Shown: positions 16,327 through 25,170 of the stretch, in pieces
Layout: every line of letters begins with the position of its first letter
Numbering within the stretch: position 1 is the stretch's first letter
From: Streptomyces mirabilis
GTDB lineage: Bacteria; Actinomycetota; Actinomycetes; Streptomycetales; Streptomycetaceae
Reading direction: 5' to 3'
NCBI RefSeq assembly: GCF_039503195.1
Contig: NZ_JBCJKP010000001.1
Location: 3,658,001 to 3,722,000, forward strand
DNA length: 64,000 nt
Notes under the pieces: generated by a model
The model's input: only the letters and a program-made list of their open reading frames with translations
Told to the model about the DNA's origin: nothing
The model's database searches: none
Program-made: the position numbers and the translations under genes

Positions 16327-17481
16327 TCAGCCCCCGGACGTGTCCAGCTCCGCGTCCTCGCTGATGCCCGCGCAGTCGTACGGGTCCTTGAGCCAGCCGT
16401 CCGGCAGGACCACGCGGTTGTTGCCGGACGTGCGGCCGCGCGGGCCGTCCGCGCCCGCCGGCCAGGGCTGGTCGAGGTCCAACTCGGCGAGGCCGTCCGA
16501 GAGTTCGGCGAGGGACGACGTGATCGCGAGCCGCTTGCGCATTTCGGAGCCGACCGCGAAGCCCTTCAGGTACCAGGCCACGTGCTTGCGGAAGTCGATG
16601 ACACCGCGCGCCTCGTCGCCGATCCACTCGCCGAGCAGGGTGGCGTGGCGGACCATGACGGCCGCGACCTCGCGCAGGGTCGGGCGGGCGTAGGCGTCCT
16701 GGCGCCCCTCGAAGGCGGCCACCAGGTCGCCGAACAGCCACGGCCTGCCGAGGCAGCCGCGCCCGACCACGACCCCGTCGCAGCCGGTCTCGCGCACCAT
16801 TCGCAGCGCGTCCTCCGCCGACCAGATGTCGCCGTTGCCGAGGACGGGGATCTCCGGCACGTGCTCCTTGAGCCGCGCGATGGCGTCCCAGTCGGCCGTG
16901 CCGCCGTAGTGCTGGGCGGCGGTGCGGCCGTGCAGGGCGATGGCGGTGACGCCCTCCTCGACGGCGATCCGTCCGGCGTCGAGGAACGTCATGTGGTCGT
17001 CGTCGATGCCCTTGCGCATCTTCATCGTCACCGGGAGGTCGCCCGCCCCGCTGACGGCCTCGCGCAGGATCGCCCGCAGGAGGTTGCGCTTGTACGGGAG
17101 GGCGGAGCCGCCGCCCTTGCGGGTGACCTTCGGGACCGGGCAGCCGAAGTTCAGGTCGATGTGGTCGGCGAGGTCCTCCTCCGCGATCATGCGGACGGCC
17201 TTGCCGACGGTCGCCGGGTCCACGCCGTACAGCTGGATCGAGCGCGGCTTCTCGGTCGCGTCGAAGTGGATCAACTGCATGGTCTTCTCGTTGCGCTCGA
17301 CCAGCGCCCGCGTGGTGATCATCTCGCTGACGAACAGGCCCTTTCCGCCGCTGAACTCGCGGCAGAGCGTGCGGAACGGCGCGTTCGTGATCCCGGCCAT
17401 GGGGGCGAGGACGACGGGCGGCTGGACGGTGTGGGGGCCGATCGACAGCGGGGTGGCGGGGGCGAGGGCGGTCGTGGACAT
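16327..17481 (-). CDS. dusB: tRNA-dihydrouridine synthase
   Basis: An FMN-dependent enzyme that reduces specific uridines in the tRNA D-loop. The 384-residue protein opens with VVLAPMAGITNAPFRTLCRE (FMN site), then IQLYGVDP, HIDLNFGCPVPKVTRKGGGS with the catalytic Cys and the Lys/Arg motif, and VLGNGDIWSAEDAL and GVVVGRGCLGRPWLF, which bind the FMN phosphate. The C-terminal helical domain is complete. The ATG at 17481 (MSTTALAP) is preferred; an upstream extension of 39 residues is open but lacks family similarity. It is convergent with the GDE-like gene. Confidence 0.95.
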   Translation of the reverse strand: MSTTALAPATPLSIGPHTVQPPVVLAPMAGITNAPFRTLCREFSGGKGLFVSEMITTRALVERNEKTMQLIHFDATEKPRSIQLYGVDPATVGKAVRMIAEEDLADHIDLNFGCPVPKVTRKGGGSALPYKRNLLRAILREAVSGAGDLPVTMKMRKGIDDDHMTFLDAGRIAVEEGVTAIALHGRTAAQHYGGTADWDAIARLKEHVPEIPVLGNGDIWSAEDALRMVRETGCDGVVVGRGCLGRPWLFGDLVAAFEGRQDAYARPTLREVAAVMVRHATLLGEWIGDEARGVIDFRKHVAWYLKGFAVGSEMRKRLAITSSLAELSDGLAELDLDQPWPAGADGPRGRTSGNNRVVLPDGWLKDPYDCAGISEDAELDTSGG

Positions 17482-17615
17482 TCCCCCATTGTCGCGTACG
17501 CGGACGGGTGCGATGACTGTGGTGACTGTCATGAATGAGTGCGGTGCGCAACAGAGGAGAGTCAGAAGAGGGTCATTAGTTAGACGCACTATCGACACGG
17601 GCGTAGGCTGGTGGA

Positions 17616-19061
17616 ATGCCCGAGCTCAGTCCTCGCCACCGTCTTCTCGTCCTCGCGATCTGCTGTATGAGCCTGCTGATCGTGAGCCTCGACAACACGG
17701 TCCTGAACGTCGCCCTGCCCTCGATGCAGAAGGAACTGCACGCGAGCGTGGCGGGCCTCCAGTGGACCATCGACGCGTACACGCTGGTCCTGGCGTCGCT
17801 GTTGATGCTCGCGGGCTCGACCGCCGACCGCATCGGCCGCCGCCGGGTCTTCAAGGCGGGCCTGGTGATCTTCACCCTCGGTTCGGTCCTGTGCTCCGTC
17901 GCTCCGAACCTGGACTCGCTCGTCGCCTTCCGCATGGTGCAGGCGGTCGGCGGCTCGATGCTGAACCCGGTCGCGATGTCGATCATCACCAACACCTTCA
18001 CGGACCCGCGCGAGCGTGCCCGCGCGATCGGCGTCTGGGGTGGTGTGGTCGGCATATCGATGGCCGCGGGGCCGATCGTGGGCGGCCTGCTCGTGGACTC
18101 GGTCGGCTGGCGGTCGATCTTCTGGATCAACCTCCCGGTCGGCCTCGCCGCGCTCCTGCTCACCTGGCGTTACGTCCCCGAGTCCCGCGCCCCCAAGGCC
18201 CGCCGCCCCGACCCGGTCGGGCAGCTTCTCGTCATCGCGCTGCTCGGCTCCCTGACGTACGCGATCATCGAGGCGCCCAGCTCCGGCGCTCCCCAGACCC
18301 TCGCCTTCGGCGCGATCGCCGTCGCCGCGCTGCTCGGCCTGCTGTGGTACGAGCCCCGGCGCGCCGAACCCCTCATCGACCTGGGCTTCTTCCGTTCGGC
18401 GCCGTTCAGCGGGGCCACGGTCGTCGCCATCAGCGCGTTCGCCGCGCTCAGCGGGTTCCTGTTCCTCTCGACGCTCTATCTGCAGAACGTGCGCGGTCTG
18501 GACGCGCTGCACGCGGGCCTGTGGATGCTGCCCATGGCGGTCATGTGCTTCGTGTGCGCGCCGCTGTCGGGGCGGCTGGTCGGCAACCGGGGGCCGCGAC
18601 TGCCCCTGCTGATCGCGGGGGTCTCGATGACCGCGAGCGGGATCCTCTTCGCCGCGTTCGAGGGCGAGACGTCGAACGTCACGCTCGTCATCGGGTACGT
18701 CCTCTTCGGCCTCGGCTTCGGCTTCGTGAACGCCCCCATCACCAACACCGCCGTCTCCGGCATGCCCCGCACCCAGGCCGGGGTCGCTGCCGCCGTCGCC
18801 TCCACCAGCCGCCAGATCGGCGGCACCCTCGGTGTCGCCGTGGTCGGCGCGGTCCTGGCCTCCGGCATCCAGGCCTCGGCGTACCGGGAGACGTTCGTGT
18901 CGGCCGCCCGCCCCGGCTGGTGGATCCTCGCCGGCTGCGGTCTCGCCGTGCTCGTCCTGGGCGCGCTGACCAGCGGACGCTGGGCACGCGGGACGGCCGA
19001 GCGGACGGCACGGCAGCTGGAGTCGGCGGAAGTCCGGGACTCGGTGACCGTCCGGGTCTAG
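17616..19061 (+). CDS. DHA2-family MFS drug exporter (EmrB/QacA type)
   Basis: 481 residues with about 14 membrane segments. SLDNTVLNVALPSMQKEL is the motif D1 region of the 14-helix DHA2 proton antiporters. GSTADRIGRRRVF is the MFS loop 2-3 motif, and VGGSMLNPVAMSIITNTF with GGVVGISMAAGPIVGG are motifs B and C of exporters. The pump is expected to expel a hydrophobic drug or metabolite using the proton gradient; the substrate is unknown. It converges with the MmyB regulator gene, 7 bp away, and a second, different DHA2 pump follows that regulator. Confidence 0.92.
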   Translation: MPELSPRHRLLVLAICCMSLLIVSLDNTVLNVALPSMQKELHASVAGLQWTIDAYTLVLASLLMLAGSTADRIGRRRVFKAGLVIFTLGSVLCSVAPNLDSLVAFRMVQAVGGSMLNPVAMSIITNTFTDPRERARAIGVWGGVVGISMAAGPIVGGLLVDSVGWRSIFWINLPVGLAALLLTWRYVPESRAPKARRPDPVGQLLVIALLGSLTYAIIEAPSSGAPQTLAFGAIAVAALLGLLWYEPRRAEPLIDLGFFRSAPFSGATVVAISAFAALSGFLFLSTLYLQNVRGLDALHAGLWMLPMAVMCFVCAPLSGRLVGNRGPRLPLLIAGVSMTASGILFAAFEGETSNVTLVIGYVLFGLGFGFVNAPITNTAVSGMPRTQAGVAAAVASTSRQIGGTLGVAVVGAVLASGIQASAYRETFVSAARPGWWILAGCGLAVLVLGALTSGRWARGTAERTARQLESAEVRDSVTVRV

Positions 19062-19068
19062 GCGTGTC

Positions 19069-20052
19069 CTAGGCGGCTTCCGTCTCCGCCGTCAGCGCGA
19101 TCTCGTGCAGCTTCCTCAGGCGTTCGCGGCTCTGCTCGTCCACGGGGGCGTACGTCACCATGCGGGCGCCCATGTCGGGGGCGAGCCACAGGTCGGTGTG
19201 GTCGACGGTGAGCAGCCCGACGTACGGGTTCAGGAACTGCTTGGTCTTGCTGCGCGAGCCGCCGTACACCTCGTACCGCTCCCAGATCTCACGGAACTCC
19301 GCCGACTCCGTCCGCAGTCGCTTGACCAGCAGCTTCCAGGCGGGCTCGCCGAGGTGGCCGGCCATCGAGCCGCGCAGCTTGGCGGCCATCACGCGCATGG
19401 TCTCGTCGAGGAGCACGATCGACTCGCGCCACTCCGGGTGGGTGTAGGCGAGGATCATGCAGTTGCGGTCCTCGGGCGGTACGGCGTCGAGGTCGCGCAT
19501 CATCAGCCGGGCGTACGTGCGGTTGTAGGCCAGGATGTCGTAGCGGCTGTTCTGGATGCAGGCCGGAACCGGCTCCAACTGGGACAGCACCTCGAGCAGG
19601 GCCGGGGTGAGGGTCGGGCACGGCGCGGCGGGCGTGGGGTCGACGGCTCCGGCCAGCCGGAAGAGGTGGGCGCGCTCGCTGGAGTCGAGCATCAGGGTGC
19701 GGGCCAGCGCGTCGAGGACCTGTTCGGAGACCTGGATGTCACGGGCCTGTTCGAGCCAGGTGTACCAGGTGACGCCGACGGCGGAGAGCTGCGCGACCTC
19801 CTCGCGGCGCAGGCCCGGCGTGCGCCGGCGACGGCCGCGGGGCAGTCCGACCTGCTCCGGCGTGATGCGCTCACGGCGGTTGCGCAGGAAGGTGGCGAGC
19901 TCATGCCGCCGGATCTCGCTGCCGCGGGGGGCGACGGAGCCGTGCGGCTCGGGGTCCACCGGCCGGGGAGAAGTCACGGACACCGCCCGCTGAGCGGGGT
20001 CGATGGCCTCCACCGGCCGGGGAGCGGTGCTCTCCTGCGTCATCGTCGTCAT
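19069..20052 (-). CDS. XRE-type regulator with MmyB-like ligand-binding domain
   Basis: 327 residues. A Pro-rich N-terminal tail of about 45 residues precedes the HTH (LATFLRNRRERITPEQVGLP, GLRREEVAQLSAVGVTWYTW). The MmyB-like domain follows, with the conserved PVPACIQNSRYDILAYNRTY and later DHTDLWLAPDMG. In Streptomyces such regulators bind a fatty-acid-like ligand and normally repress an adjacent divergent SDR or MFS gene. Here a DHA2 MFS gene is divergent, with inverted repeats in the gap. Start ATG 20052; further in-frame ATGs lie just downstream, so the exact start is uncertain. Confidence 0.9.
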   Translation of the reverse strand: MTTMTQESTAPRPVEAIDPAQRAVSVTSPRPVDPEPHGSVAPRGSEIRRHELATFLRNRRERITPEQVGLPRGRRRRTPGLRREEVAQLSAVGVTWYTWLEQARDIQVSEQVLDALARTLMLDSSERAHLFRLAGAVDPTPAAPCPTLTPALLEVLSQLEPVPACIQNSRYDILAYNRTYARLMMRDLDAVPPEDRNCMILAYTHPEWRESIVLLDETMRVMAAKLRGSMAGHLGEPAWKLLVKRLRTESAEFREIWERYEVYGGSRSKTKQFLNPYVGLLTVDHTDLWLAPDMGARMVTYAPVDEQSRERLRKLHEIALTAETEAA

Positions 20053-20080
20053 GCCTCCAGCCTGCCGTTCGCCGGAACCT

Positions 20081-20126
20081 GTTGCCAGGTAGTGCTTCTA
20101 CCAGGATAAGGACACTCTGGTACCAG
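20081..20126. promoter_or_regulatory. Candidate MmyB-regulator operators
   Basis: The gap holds GGTAG-TGCTT-CTACC (20088-20102) and the perfect palindrome CTGGTACCAG (20117-20126). Both contain TACCAG, so they read as two related sites about 24 bp apart between the regulator and MFS genes. Binding by the adjacent regulator is inferred. Confidence 0.5.
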
Positions 20127-20153
20127 TCTGAGGTCAGGAGAAGTCTGGAGGAC

Positions 20154-21584
20154 GTGACCGAAACCGGAACCCTCAGGACTCCAGTCCGCTCGCCCTCCGC
20201 AGCACCCGTGCTCAGCGGCCTCGGCCTCTTCACCGTGCTGCTCGGGGCGGCACTGCCCCTCATCGACTTCTTCATCGTCAACGTAGCCCTCCCGACCATC
20301 GGCCGGGACCTGAACGCGAGCGAAGCCGTCCTCGAACTCGTCGTCGCCGGGTACGGAGTCGCGTACGCCGTCCTGCTCGTCCTGGGCGGCCGCCTCGGCG
20401 ATCTCTTCGGTCGACGCCGGCTCTTCCTCGGCGGCATGGCGGCCTTCGGCCTGACCTCCCTGGCGTGCGGGCTCGCGCCCAGCGCCTGGACGCTGGTGGC
20501 GGCGCGCGTCGCGCAGGGCGCGGCGTCCGCGGCGATGCTGCCGCAGGTGCTCGCCACCATCCAGGCGGCGACGGCCGGCCCGCGCCGCGCCAAGGCCATG
20601 GGCCTGTACGGGGCCACGGCCGGTCTGTCCATGGTGGCCGGGCAGATACTCGGCGGCCTCCTCGTCGCGGCGGACATCGCGGGCACCGGCTGGCGCGCGG
20701 TGTTCCTCGTGAACGTGCCCGTCGTGATCCTCGGCCTGATCCTGGCCACGCGCGCCGTCCCCGAGACGCGCTCGCAGCACCCGGAGCCGATCGACACCCC
20801 CGGTACGGTGCTGCTCGCCGTGTCCCTTCTCGCGCTCCTCGCCCCCCTCACCGAGGGCAGGGCGGCGGGCTGGCCCCTGTGGACCTGGCTGTCGCTGGCG
20901 CTGTTCCCCCTCGCGGCGGCGGCGTTCTACTTCGTCGAGCGCCGGGAGGACCGCCAGGGCCGTACGCCTCTGGTGCCGCCGAGCCTGTTCGCGCTGACCT
21001 CGCTCCGCCGGGGCCTGATCATGATCGTGCCGTTCTCGATCGGCTTCAGCGGTTTCATGTTCGTGATCGCGGTGGCGCTGCAGCGGGGTGCGGGCCTCGG
21101 CCCGGTCCCGGCGGGCCTGGCCCTGGCACCGATGGCCGCGGTCTTCTTCGTCGTCTCCCTCTGCGGCCCCCGGCTGATCGCCCGCTACGGCACCCGGATC
21201 GTCACCGCGGGCGGGCTGATCCAGGCGGTGGGCGTGGGCCTCATCGCGCTGGCCGCCTGGCGGTCCTGGCCCGACCTGGGCGTGTGGCAACTGCTGCCGG
21301 GCGCGGCCGTCGCGGGCGCGGGCCAGGCGCTCCAACTCCCCGTCCTGATCCGGATCATCCTCTCCGAGGTGCCGTCCGCGCGGGCCGGCGTCGGCAGTGG
21401 CGTCATGGCCACCACCCAGCAGTCGGCCCTCGCGGTCGGCGTCGCCACCCTGGGCACCCTCTTCCTGTCCCTCGCCGCGAGCGAGGGCATGCGGGACGCC
21501 CTCGTCACCACCCTCCTGGTCCAACTGGCGGGCGTGGCCCTGACGACGGCCCTGAGCCTGCGACTGCCGCGCACGATCAGCTGA
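20154..21584 (+). CDS. DHA2-family MFS transporter
   Basis: About 476 residues with 14 likely membrane helices. Diagnostic stretches are PLIDFFIVNVALPTIGRDL (motif D1), GGRLGDLFGRRRLF (motif A) and LYGATAGLSMVAGQILGG (motif C, exporter type). It is divergent from the MmyB regulator across a gap with palindromes and is probably its target. GTG 20154 is used because GGAGG lies immediately before it, though the spacing is short; ATG/GTG choices a little upstream or downstream are possible. The last 8 bases overlap the convergent repeat-protein gene. Confidence 0.9.
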   Translation: MTETGTLRTPVRSPSAAPVLSGLGLFTVLLGAALPLIDFFIVNVALPTIGRDLNASEAVLELVVAGYGVAYAVLLVLGGRLGDLFGRRRLFLGGMAAFGLTSLACGLAPSAWTLVAARVAQGAASAAMLPQVLATIQAATAGPRRAKAMGLYGATAGLSMVAGQILGGLLVAADIAGTGWRAVFLVNVPVVILGLILATRAVPETRSQHPEPIDTPGTVLLAVSLLALLAPLTEGRAAGWPLWTWLSLALFPLAAAAFYFVERREDRQGRTPLVPPSLFALTSLRRGLIMIVPFSIGFSGFMFVIAVALQRGAGLGPVPAGLALAPMAAVFFVVSLCGPRLIARYGTRIVTAGGLIQAVGVGLIALAAWRSWPDLGVWQLLPGAAVAGAGQALQLPVLIRIILSEVPSARAGVGSGVMATTQQSALAVGVATLGTLFLSLAASEGMRDALVTTLLVQLAGVALTTALSLRLPRTIS

Positions 21585-23604
21585 GCGGTGGGTGCAGTTG
21601 CAGCAGTTGGAGCATCCGCTGCATGACGGGGACGGGCAGGGACGGGTGCCGGGCCGCGGGCTCCGCGGTGTCGGGGTCGCGCAGCAGCCGGACGACGACC
21701 CGAGCGGGAAACCGCGCGTGCCAGAAGGCCGCATGGCGTATGTGGCCGTGCGGGTCGTCCAGCAGCCGTACCGCCGACGCCGCTGTCAGCCGCGGGTCCT
21801 TCGCGGCCCGGTATCTGACCTCCTCGTCCGGGTCCCGGCTGAACCGCTCCACCAGTTCGGGCGTCGACTCCGGGTCGTCCAGGGCCAGTTGGCGCATCCG
21901 CGGGTTCGGGTCGTCGGCGTGGCGGAGGAGGTCGTGGCGGGGGAAGTTCGGGTGGCCGTGCGGGCGGTCGGGGGCGCTGAGGCTCCCGGTCCACCACTGC
22001 CACACCCGCAGCAGCATGTCGGGGGGCGCGTCGTCGCAGGACTCGGCGAGGAAGAGCTGCACGACGCGGTCCTCGTCCCGGGCGAGGAGTTCCACGACGT
22101 CCGGCGGAAGACGCTTGACGCGGGCGACGCTGCGGCGTACGAGGGGGTGGGCGGATGCGGCCAGGCGGCGCAGGGCGGCGGGGTCGCCGTGCAGGTCCGT
22201 GACCCAGTCGAGCGGACAGTGGTGCAGACGCGGATCGAAGTCGATGTCGATGCCGACTCGTTGTTCCTCGGTGAGGTCGGGTCGCGTGGAGACCGCGAAA
22301 CGGACGGACTCGTCCTGGTCCCGGCCGAGGAGGGCCACCAGGTCCGGGTCGAGGCCCGGGCTGCCCGCGAGGGAACGACGCAGGGCGGGATCGCCGTGGT
22401 GGGCCAGGTGTTCTGCGAGTTCGCGCTCCAGACGGCAGGTCTTCACGGCACGGTCCTGGAACCCCCCGTCGGCGGTGTCGGAGGCGAAGTCGGTGGCGAG
22501 GGCGAGGAAGACGGACCGGGGCATCGGATGGTCCTGGTGGTGCCGGAGCAGGGCCTGCGCACGGACCTTGCCGCTGGGGTCCCCGAGCAGCTTGTGCCGG
22601 GTCCCGCTCGGGAGGTGGGGCCAGGCCCGTCGGCAGGCCGCGGCCCGTACCGTCCACTCGGGGTCGGCGGCCAGCACGGTCAGCAGGTGCGCGGACAGCC
22701 CGGACAGTCGGGCGGTCTCCGCACGGACCCGGGCGGACGGATCCACGGCGAGCCGCTCGCAGGCGGGTCCGGTGAGCTCGACGCGCCGGTCCGCCGCGAG
22801 CATGGTGAGGATCCACCGGTGCCGCTCGTTCCGCTCGGCGAGGATCAGACGGATCCATTGATCGGCCGTGATGTTCGGCTGGGCCTCGGCCAACTGCGCC
22901 CGTATCTGCCAGTCCGGGTGCACCATGGCGGCCTCCACGACCGCCGTCGGCATCGCGCTGTACTTGAGGTAGGTGGACCGGCCCTGTAGACCGGCGCGCA
23001 GGTCATCGGGGGTGGCCGGGTTGAGCGCCAGCCCGTTCGCCCACGACGTGAGGAGCCTCCCCGAAGGGTCCAGCCCCGCGACCGCCGACTCCCAGGCGAC
23101 GGCCCGCTCCTCAGGTGTCTCCCGTGCCGTCGCCCGCGCGGCCGCCTCCCGCCGCTCCCGCATCCGGTCCACGACGACGAGCCGGATCCCGTCGTCCTCG
23201 GATGTCGTACCCAGCAGGCTGTCGCCATCCGTGGAGAGCGCGACGAACTTCGGCTCGCCGGGCCGCTCGCCCAGCACTCCGGCGAGGTCCCACCGGTCGG
23301 TGAGCCGGACCGGCGTCCAGTCCCAGGGCGCGCTGCCCGTGCAGTGGTCGGCGATGTCGATGAGGAAGACACCGTCCTCGTCGAGGATCCCGCCCGCGAC
23401 CGCCAGCCGGTGCCACTGCGCGTTGAACTCGCCGATCGGGTCCGCCCGGTCACCGGCCACGCGCACCACCCGCTCCGCGTCACCCGGAACAGTCGCACGC
23501 CACGCGAACCGGGGCGACGGCACCTCCTGAACCCGCCGTTCGCCGACGACTTCCAGCCCGGCCCGCCGCAACAGCTCCCCGAGCTCGGCTGTCCCACGCG
23601 TCAT
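21577..23604 (-). CDS. Large HEAT/leucine-rich-variant repeat protein, function unknown
   Basis: 675 residues, no signal peptide or membrane helix. From about residue 215 to the end it consists of roughly 20-24-residue helical units of the form DPxxxVRxxAAxxxxLPxxxxxxLxxD (for example LAADPEWTVRAAACRRAW, LLARDEDRVVQLFLAESC, FSRDPDEEVRYRAAKD). This is the pattern of HEAT or leucine-rich-variant solenoids, which usually act as protein-binding scaffolds. The first 150 residues are different and may form a separate domain. GAGGAG precedes ATG 23604. It is the last gene of a tight minus-strand run after a VOC protein and a solute-binding protein. Confidence 0.75.
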   Translation of the reverse strand: MTRGTAELGELLRRAGLEVVGERRVQEVPSPRFAWRATVPGDAERVVRVAGDRADPIGEFNAQWHRLAVAGGILDEDGVFLIDIADHCTGSAPWDWTPVRLTDRWDLAGVLGERPGEPKFVALSTDGDSLLGTTSEDDGIRLVVVDRMRERREAAARATARETPEERAVAWESAVAGLDPSGRLLTSWANGLALNPATPDDLRAGLQGRSTYLKYSAMPTAVVEAAMVHPDWQIRAQLAEAQPNITADQWIRLILAERNERHRWILTMLAADRRVELTGPACERLAVDPSARVRAETARLSGLSAHLLTVLAADPEWTVRAAACRRAWPHLPSGTRHKLLGDPSGKVRAQALLRHHQDHPMPRSVFLALATDFASDTADGGFQDRAVKTCRLERELAEHLAHHGDPALRRSLAGSPGLDPDLVALLGRDQDESVRFAVSTRPDLTEEQRVGIDIDFDPRLHHCPLDWVTDLHGDPAALRRLAASAHPLVRRSVARVKRLPPDVVELLARDEDRVVQLFLAESCDDAPPDMLLRVWQWWTGSLSAPDRPHGHPNFPRHDLLRHADDPNPRMRQLALDDPESTPELVERFSRDPDEEVRYRAAKDPRLTAASAVRLLDDPHGHIRHAAFWHARFPARVVVRLLRDPDTAEPAARHPSLPVPVMQRMLQLLQLHPPLS

Positions 23605-23616
23605 CAAGACGACTCC

Positions 23617-24006
23617 TCAGTGACGGAAGTGACGGACCAGGCAGAAGGGATGTCCTGCCGGATCGGCGTAGATGTGCCAGCCCCGCCCGTCGGACACGTC
23701 GAGCGGCGTCGCGCCCAGAGCCAGGACCTGTTCCCGCGCTCGGTCCAGGTCGGGGACGCCGAAGTCCAGGTGGAACTGCTGGGGGTGGGCGGGATCGGGC
23801 CACTGCGGAGGCCGGTACTCCGTGGTCGGAACGCGCTGGAAGGCGAGGACGAGACCGGACGGCGTGTGCAGCGTCGACCAGGCCTCGTCGAGCGCCCAGC
23901 GCCGGTCCGGCCGGTTGACGGTGCCGCCGAGCAAGTCTTCGTAGAACTCGGCGAGTCGGAGCGGATCGGGACAGTCCAGCACCACGCACTGCAGTTCGGC
24001 GATCAC
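23617..24006 (-). CDS. VOC-superfamily (glyoxalase/bleomycin-resistance-like) protein
   Basis: 129 residues forming the paired beta-alpha-beta-beta-beta fold of vicinal-oxygen-chelate proteins: LQCVVLDCPDPLRLAEFYED in the first module, QQFHLDFGVPDLDRAREQVL at the start of the second and WHIYADPAGHPFCLVRH at the end. H-to-E/H metal ligands are plausible (HLDFGV, then the terminal strand). The activity cannot be named. It sits 12 bp before the repeat-protein gene and 14 bp after the solute-binding-protein gene, so the three are probably one transcript. Confidence 0.88.
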   Translation of the reverse strand: MIAELQCVVLDCPDPLRLAEFYEDLLGGTVNRPDRRWALDEAWSTLHTPSGLVLAFQRVPTTEYRPPQWPDPAHPQQFHLDFGVPDLDRAREQVLALGATPLDVSDGRGWHIYADPAGHPFCLVRHFRH

Positions 24007-24020
24007 GCGCCGATCCTAGG

Positions 24021-24755
24021 TCAGCTCCCAGGGCGGGTCAGTGGGGCGGCCAGGGTCTCCGGCTGGTGGGCGCGGCGTAGGGCGTTCGCGACGAAACCGT
24101 TCGCCTTCAGTTCCTCGACGAGGTCGTGGAGGAAGCGGACGGTCTCGGCGTGGCGGGTCCTCGTCGTGCCGACCGCTTGGCGGATCTGCATGAACCGGTC
24201 CTCGATGAGGCGGAGTTCGGGGTGTGCCGCGACGAACTCGGTCATCGGCTGCCGGATCCCGGCCGCGACCTCCAGCCCCTCGGCCCGGAACGCCTCGACC
24301 CCGTCCTCCCCGCGCACCACGCTCGCGTGCCGAAGCGTGCGGGAGAGGAAGAGGTCGTAGGCGGACCCGCGCTTCACTCCGATCCGTACGCCGGGACGGT
24401 CGACCCCGGCCACGGTCGTCAGGTCCGAGTCGCGGGGGACGGCGTACACGCCCTCGATCACGACGTACGGCGCCGTGAACGCGATCTCGGCCTCCCGCGC
24501 GGGCTCGACGGCCAGGAAGCAGAGGTCGGCACGGCCCTCCGCCATCGCCTCGTACGACGTGCGGGCCGCGTCGAAGCAGAGGAGTTCCACGGGGACGTCC
24601 AGGCGGGCGGCGATCTCCCGTGCGAGGTCGACGGTGATGCCCGCCGGGGCCGTCGGTGTGCCCTGGGCCAGCACGGGATTGCCCAGGTTGATCGAGGCCC
24701 GCAGGGTGCCGTGGGGCGCGAGGTCCTTGGCGATGGCGGGAGTTCCGGTCGTCAT
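24021..24755 (-). CDS. Amino-acid-type periplasmic-binding-fold protein lacking a signal peptide
   Basis: 244 residues of the SBP_bac_3 fold: GITVDLAREIAARLDVPVEL, YEAMAEGRADLCFLAVEPAR, IAFTAPYVVIEGVYAVP, RIGVKRGSAYDLFLSRTL. These binding proteins normally feed amino-acid ABC importers and carry a signal peptide or lipobox. Here the protein starts MTTGTPAIAKDLAPHGTL with neither, and no transporter subunit is adjacent. It may be a cytoplasmic sensor or enzyme-like derivative of the fold. It heads the minus-strand run with the VOC and repeat proteins. The start is well placed for the fold, so a missed signal sequence is unlikely. Confidence 0.82.
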   Translation of the reverse strand: MTTGTPAIAKDLAPHGTLRASINLGNPVLAQGTPTAPAGITVDLAREIAARLDVPVELLCFDAARTSYEAMAEGRADLCFLAVEPAREAEIAFTAPYVVIEGVYAVPRDSDLTTVAGVDRPGVRIGVKRGSAYDLFLSRTLRHASVVRGEDGVEAFRAEGLEVAAGIRQPMTEFVAAHPELRLIEDRFMQIRQAVGTTRTRHAETVRFLHDLVEELKANGFVANALRRAHQPETLAAPLTRPGS

Positions 24756-24939
24756 GAGCGGAGTCTAGATCGGGGGCGGTACGGCAGTGCGGAGGGTGGA
24801 CGGGCGGAAACGGATCGTGATCGCGTACGACCACGCGGTGAACTCGCGGCCCGAGAACCCCCGTTGATCTTCCCGATGCTGCACACTCCTTGCTGCGAAA
24901 GGCTTGCCGCCAACGCCCTGCCGGGCAAGCGGAGCGGTA

Positions 24940-24953
24940 ACACCTGGAGGTGT
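24940..24953 (+). promoter_or_regulatory. Hairpin covering the ribosome-binding site of the small Zn-finger gene
   Basis: ACACCT-GG-AGGTGT forms a 6-bp stem that includes the GGAGG ribosome-binding site and ends one base before the ATG at 24955. A second possible stem upstream is GCTTGCC (24902-24908) with GGCAAGC (24924-24930). The layout suggests translational control, which is inferred. Confidence 0.45.
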
Positions 24954-24954
24954 C

Positions 24955-25161
24955 ATGCTGCAGATCAACACGAGCAAGGTCAGCCGCTGGGACCAGCACG
25001 GCCGCGAGCACGTCGTCCATGTCCAGCGCGCCGGTGTACAGCGCACGATCAGATGCGACACCTGCGGCTGGCGCAAGGGCGCGCAGTTCCTGCCGTGGCT
25101 GAAGGCGGAGGAGCACCTCGCCGAGGCGCATCAGGCGACGGTGGACCCGACGGAGGGGTAG
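24955..25161 (+). CDS. Small putative zinc-binding protein
   Basis: 68 residues: MLQINTSKVSRWDQHGREHV, then CDTCGWRKGAQFLPWLKAEE followed by HLAEAHQ. The C-x2-C and H-x4-H spacing (IRCDTCGW ... HLAEAHQ) is that of a single C2H2-like zinc finger, so a small nucleic-acid or protein-binding module is likely. The ATG at 24955 follows GGAGG inside a hairpin. A longer reading from 24904 is less likely because its first 17 residues look non-coding. I do not recognise a named family. The gene stands alone between divergent and convergent neighbours. Confidence 0.7.
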   Translation: MLQINTSKVSRWDQHGREHVVHVQRAGVQRTIRCDTCGWRKGAQFLPWLKAEEHLAEAHQATVDPTEG

Positions 25162-25170
25162 CCCTCCGCC

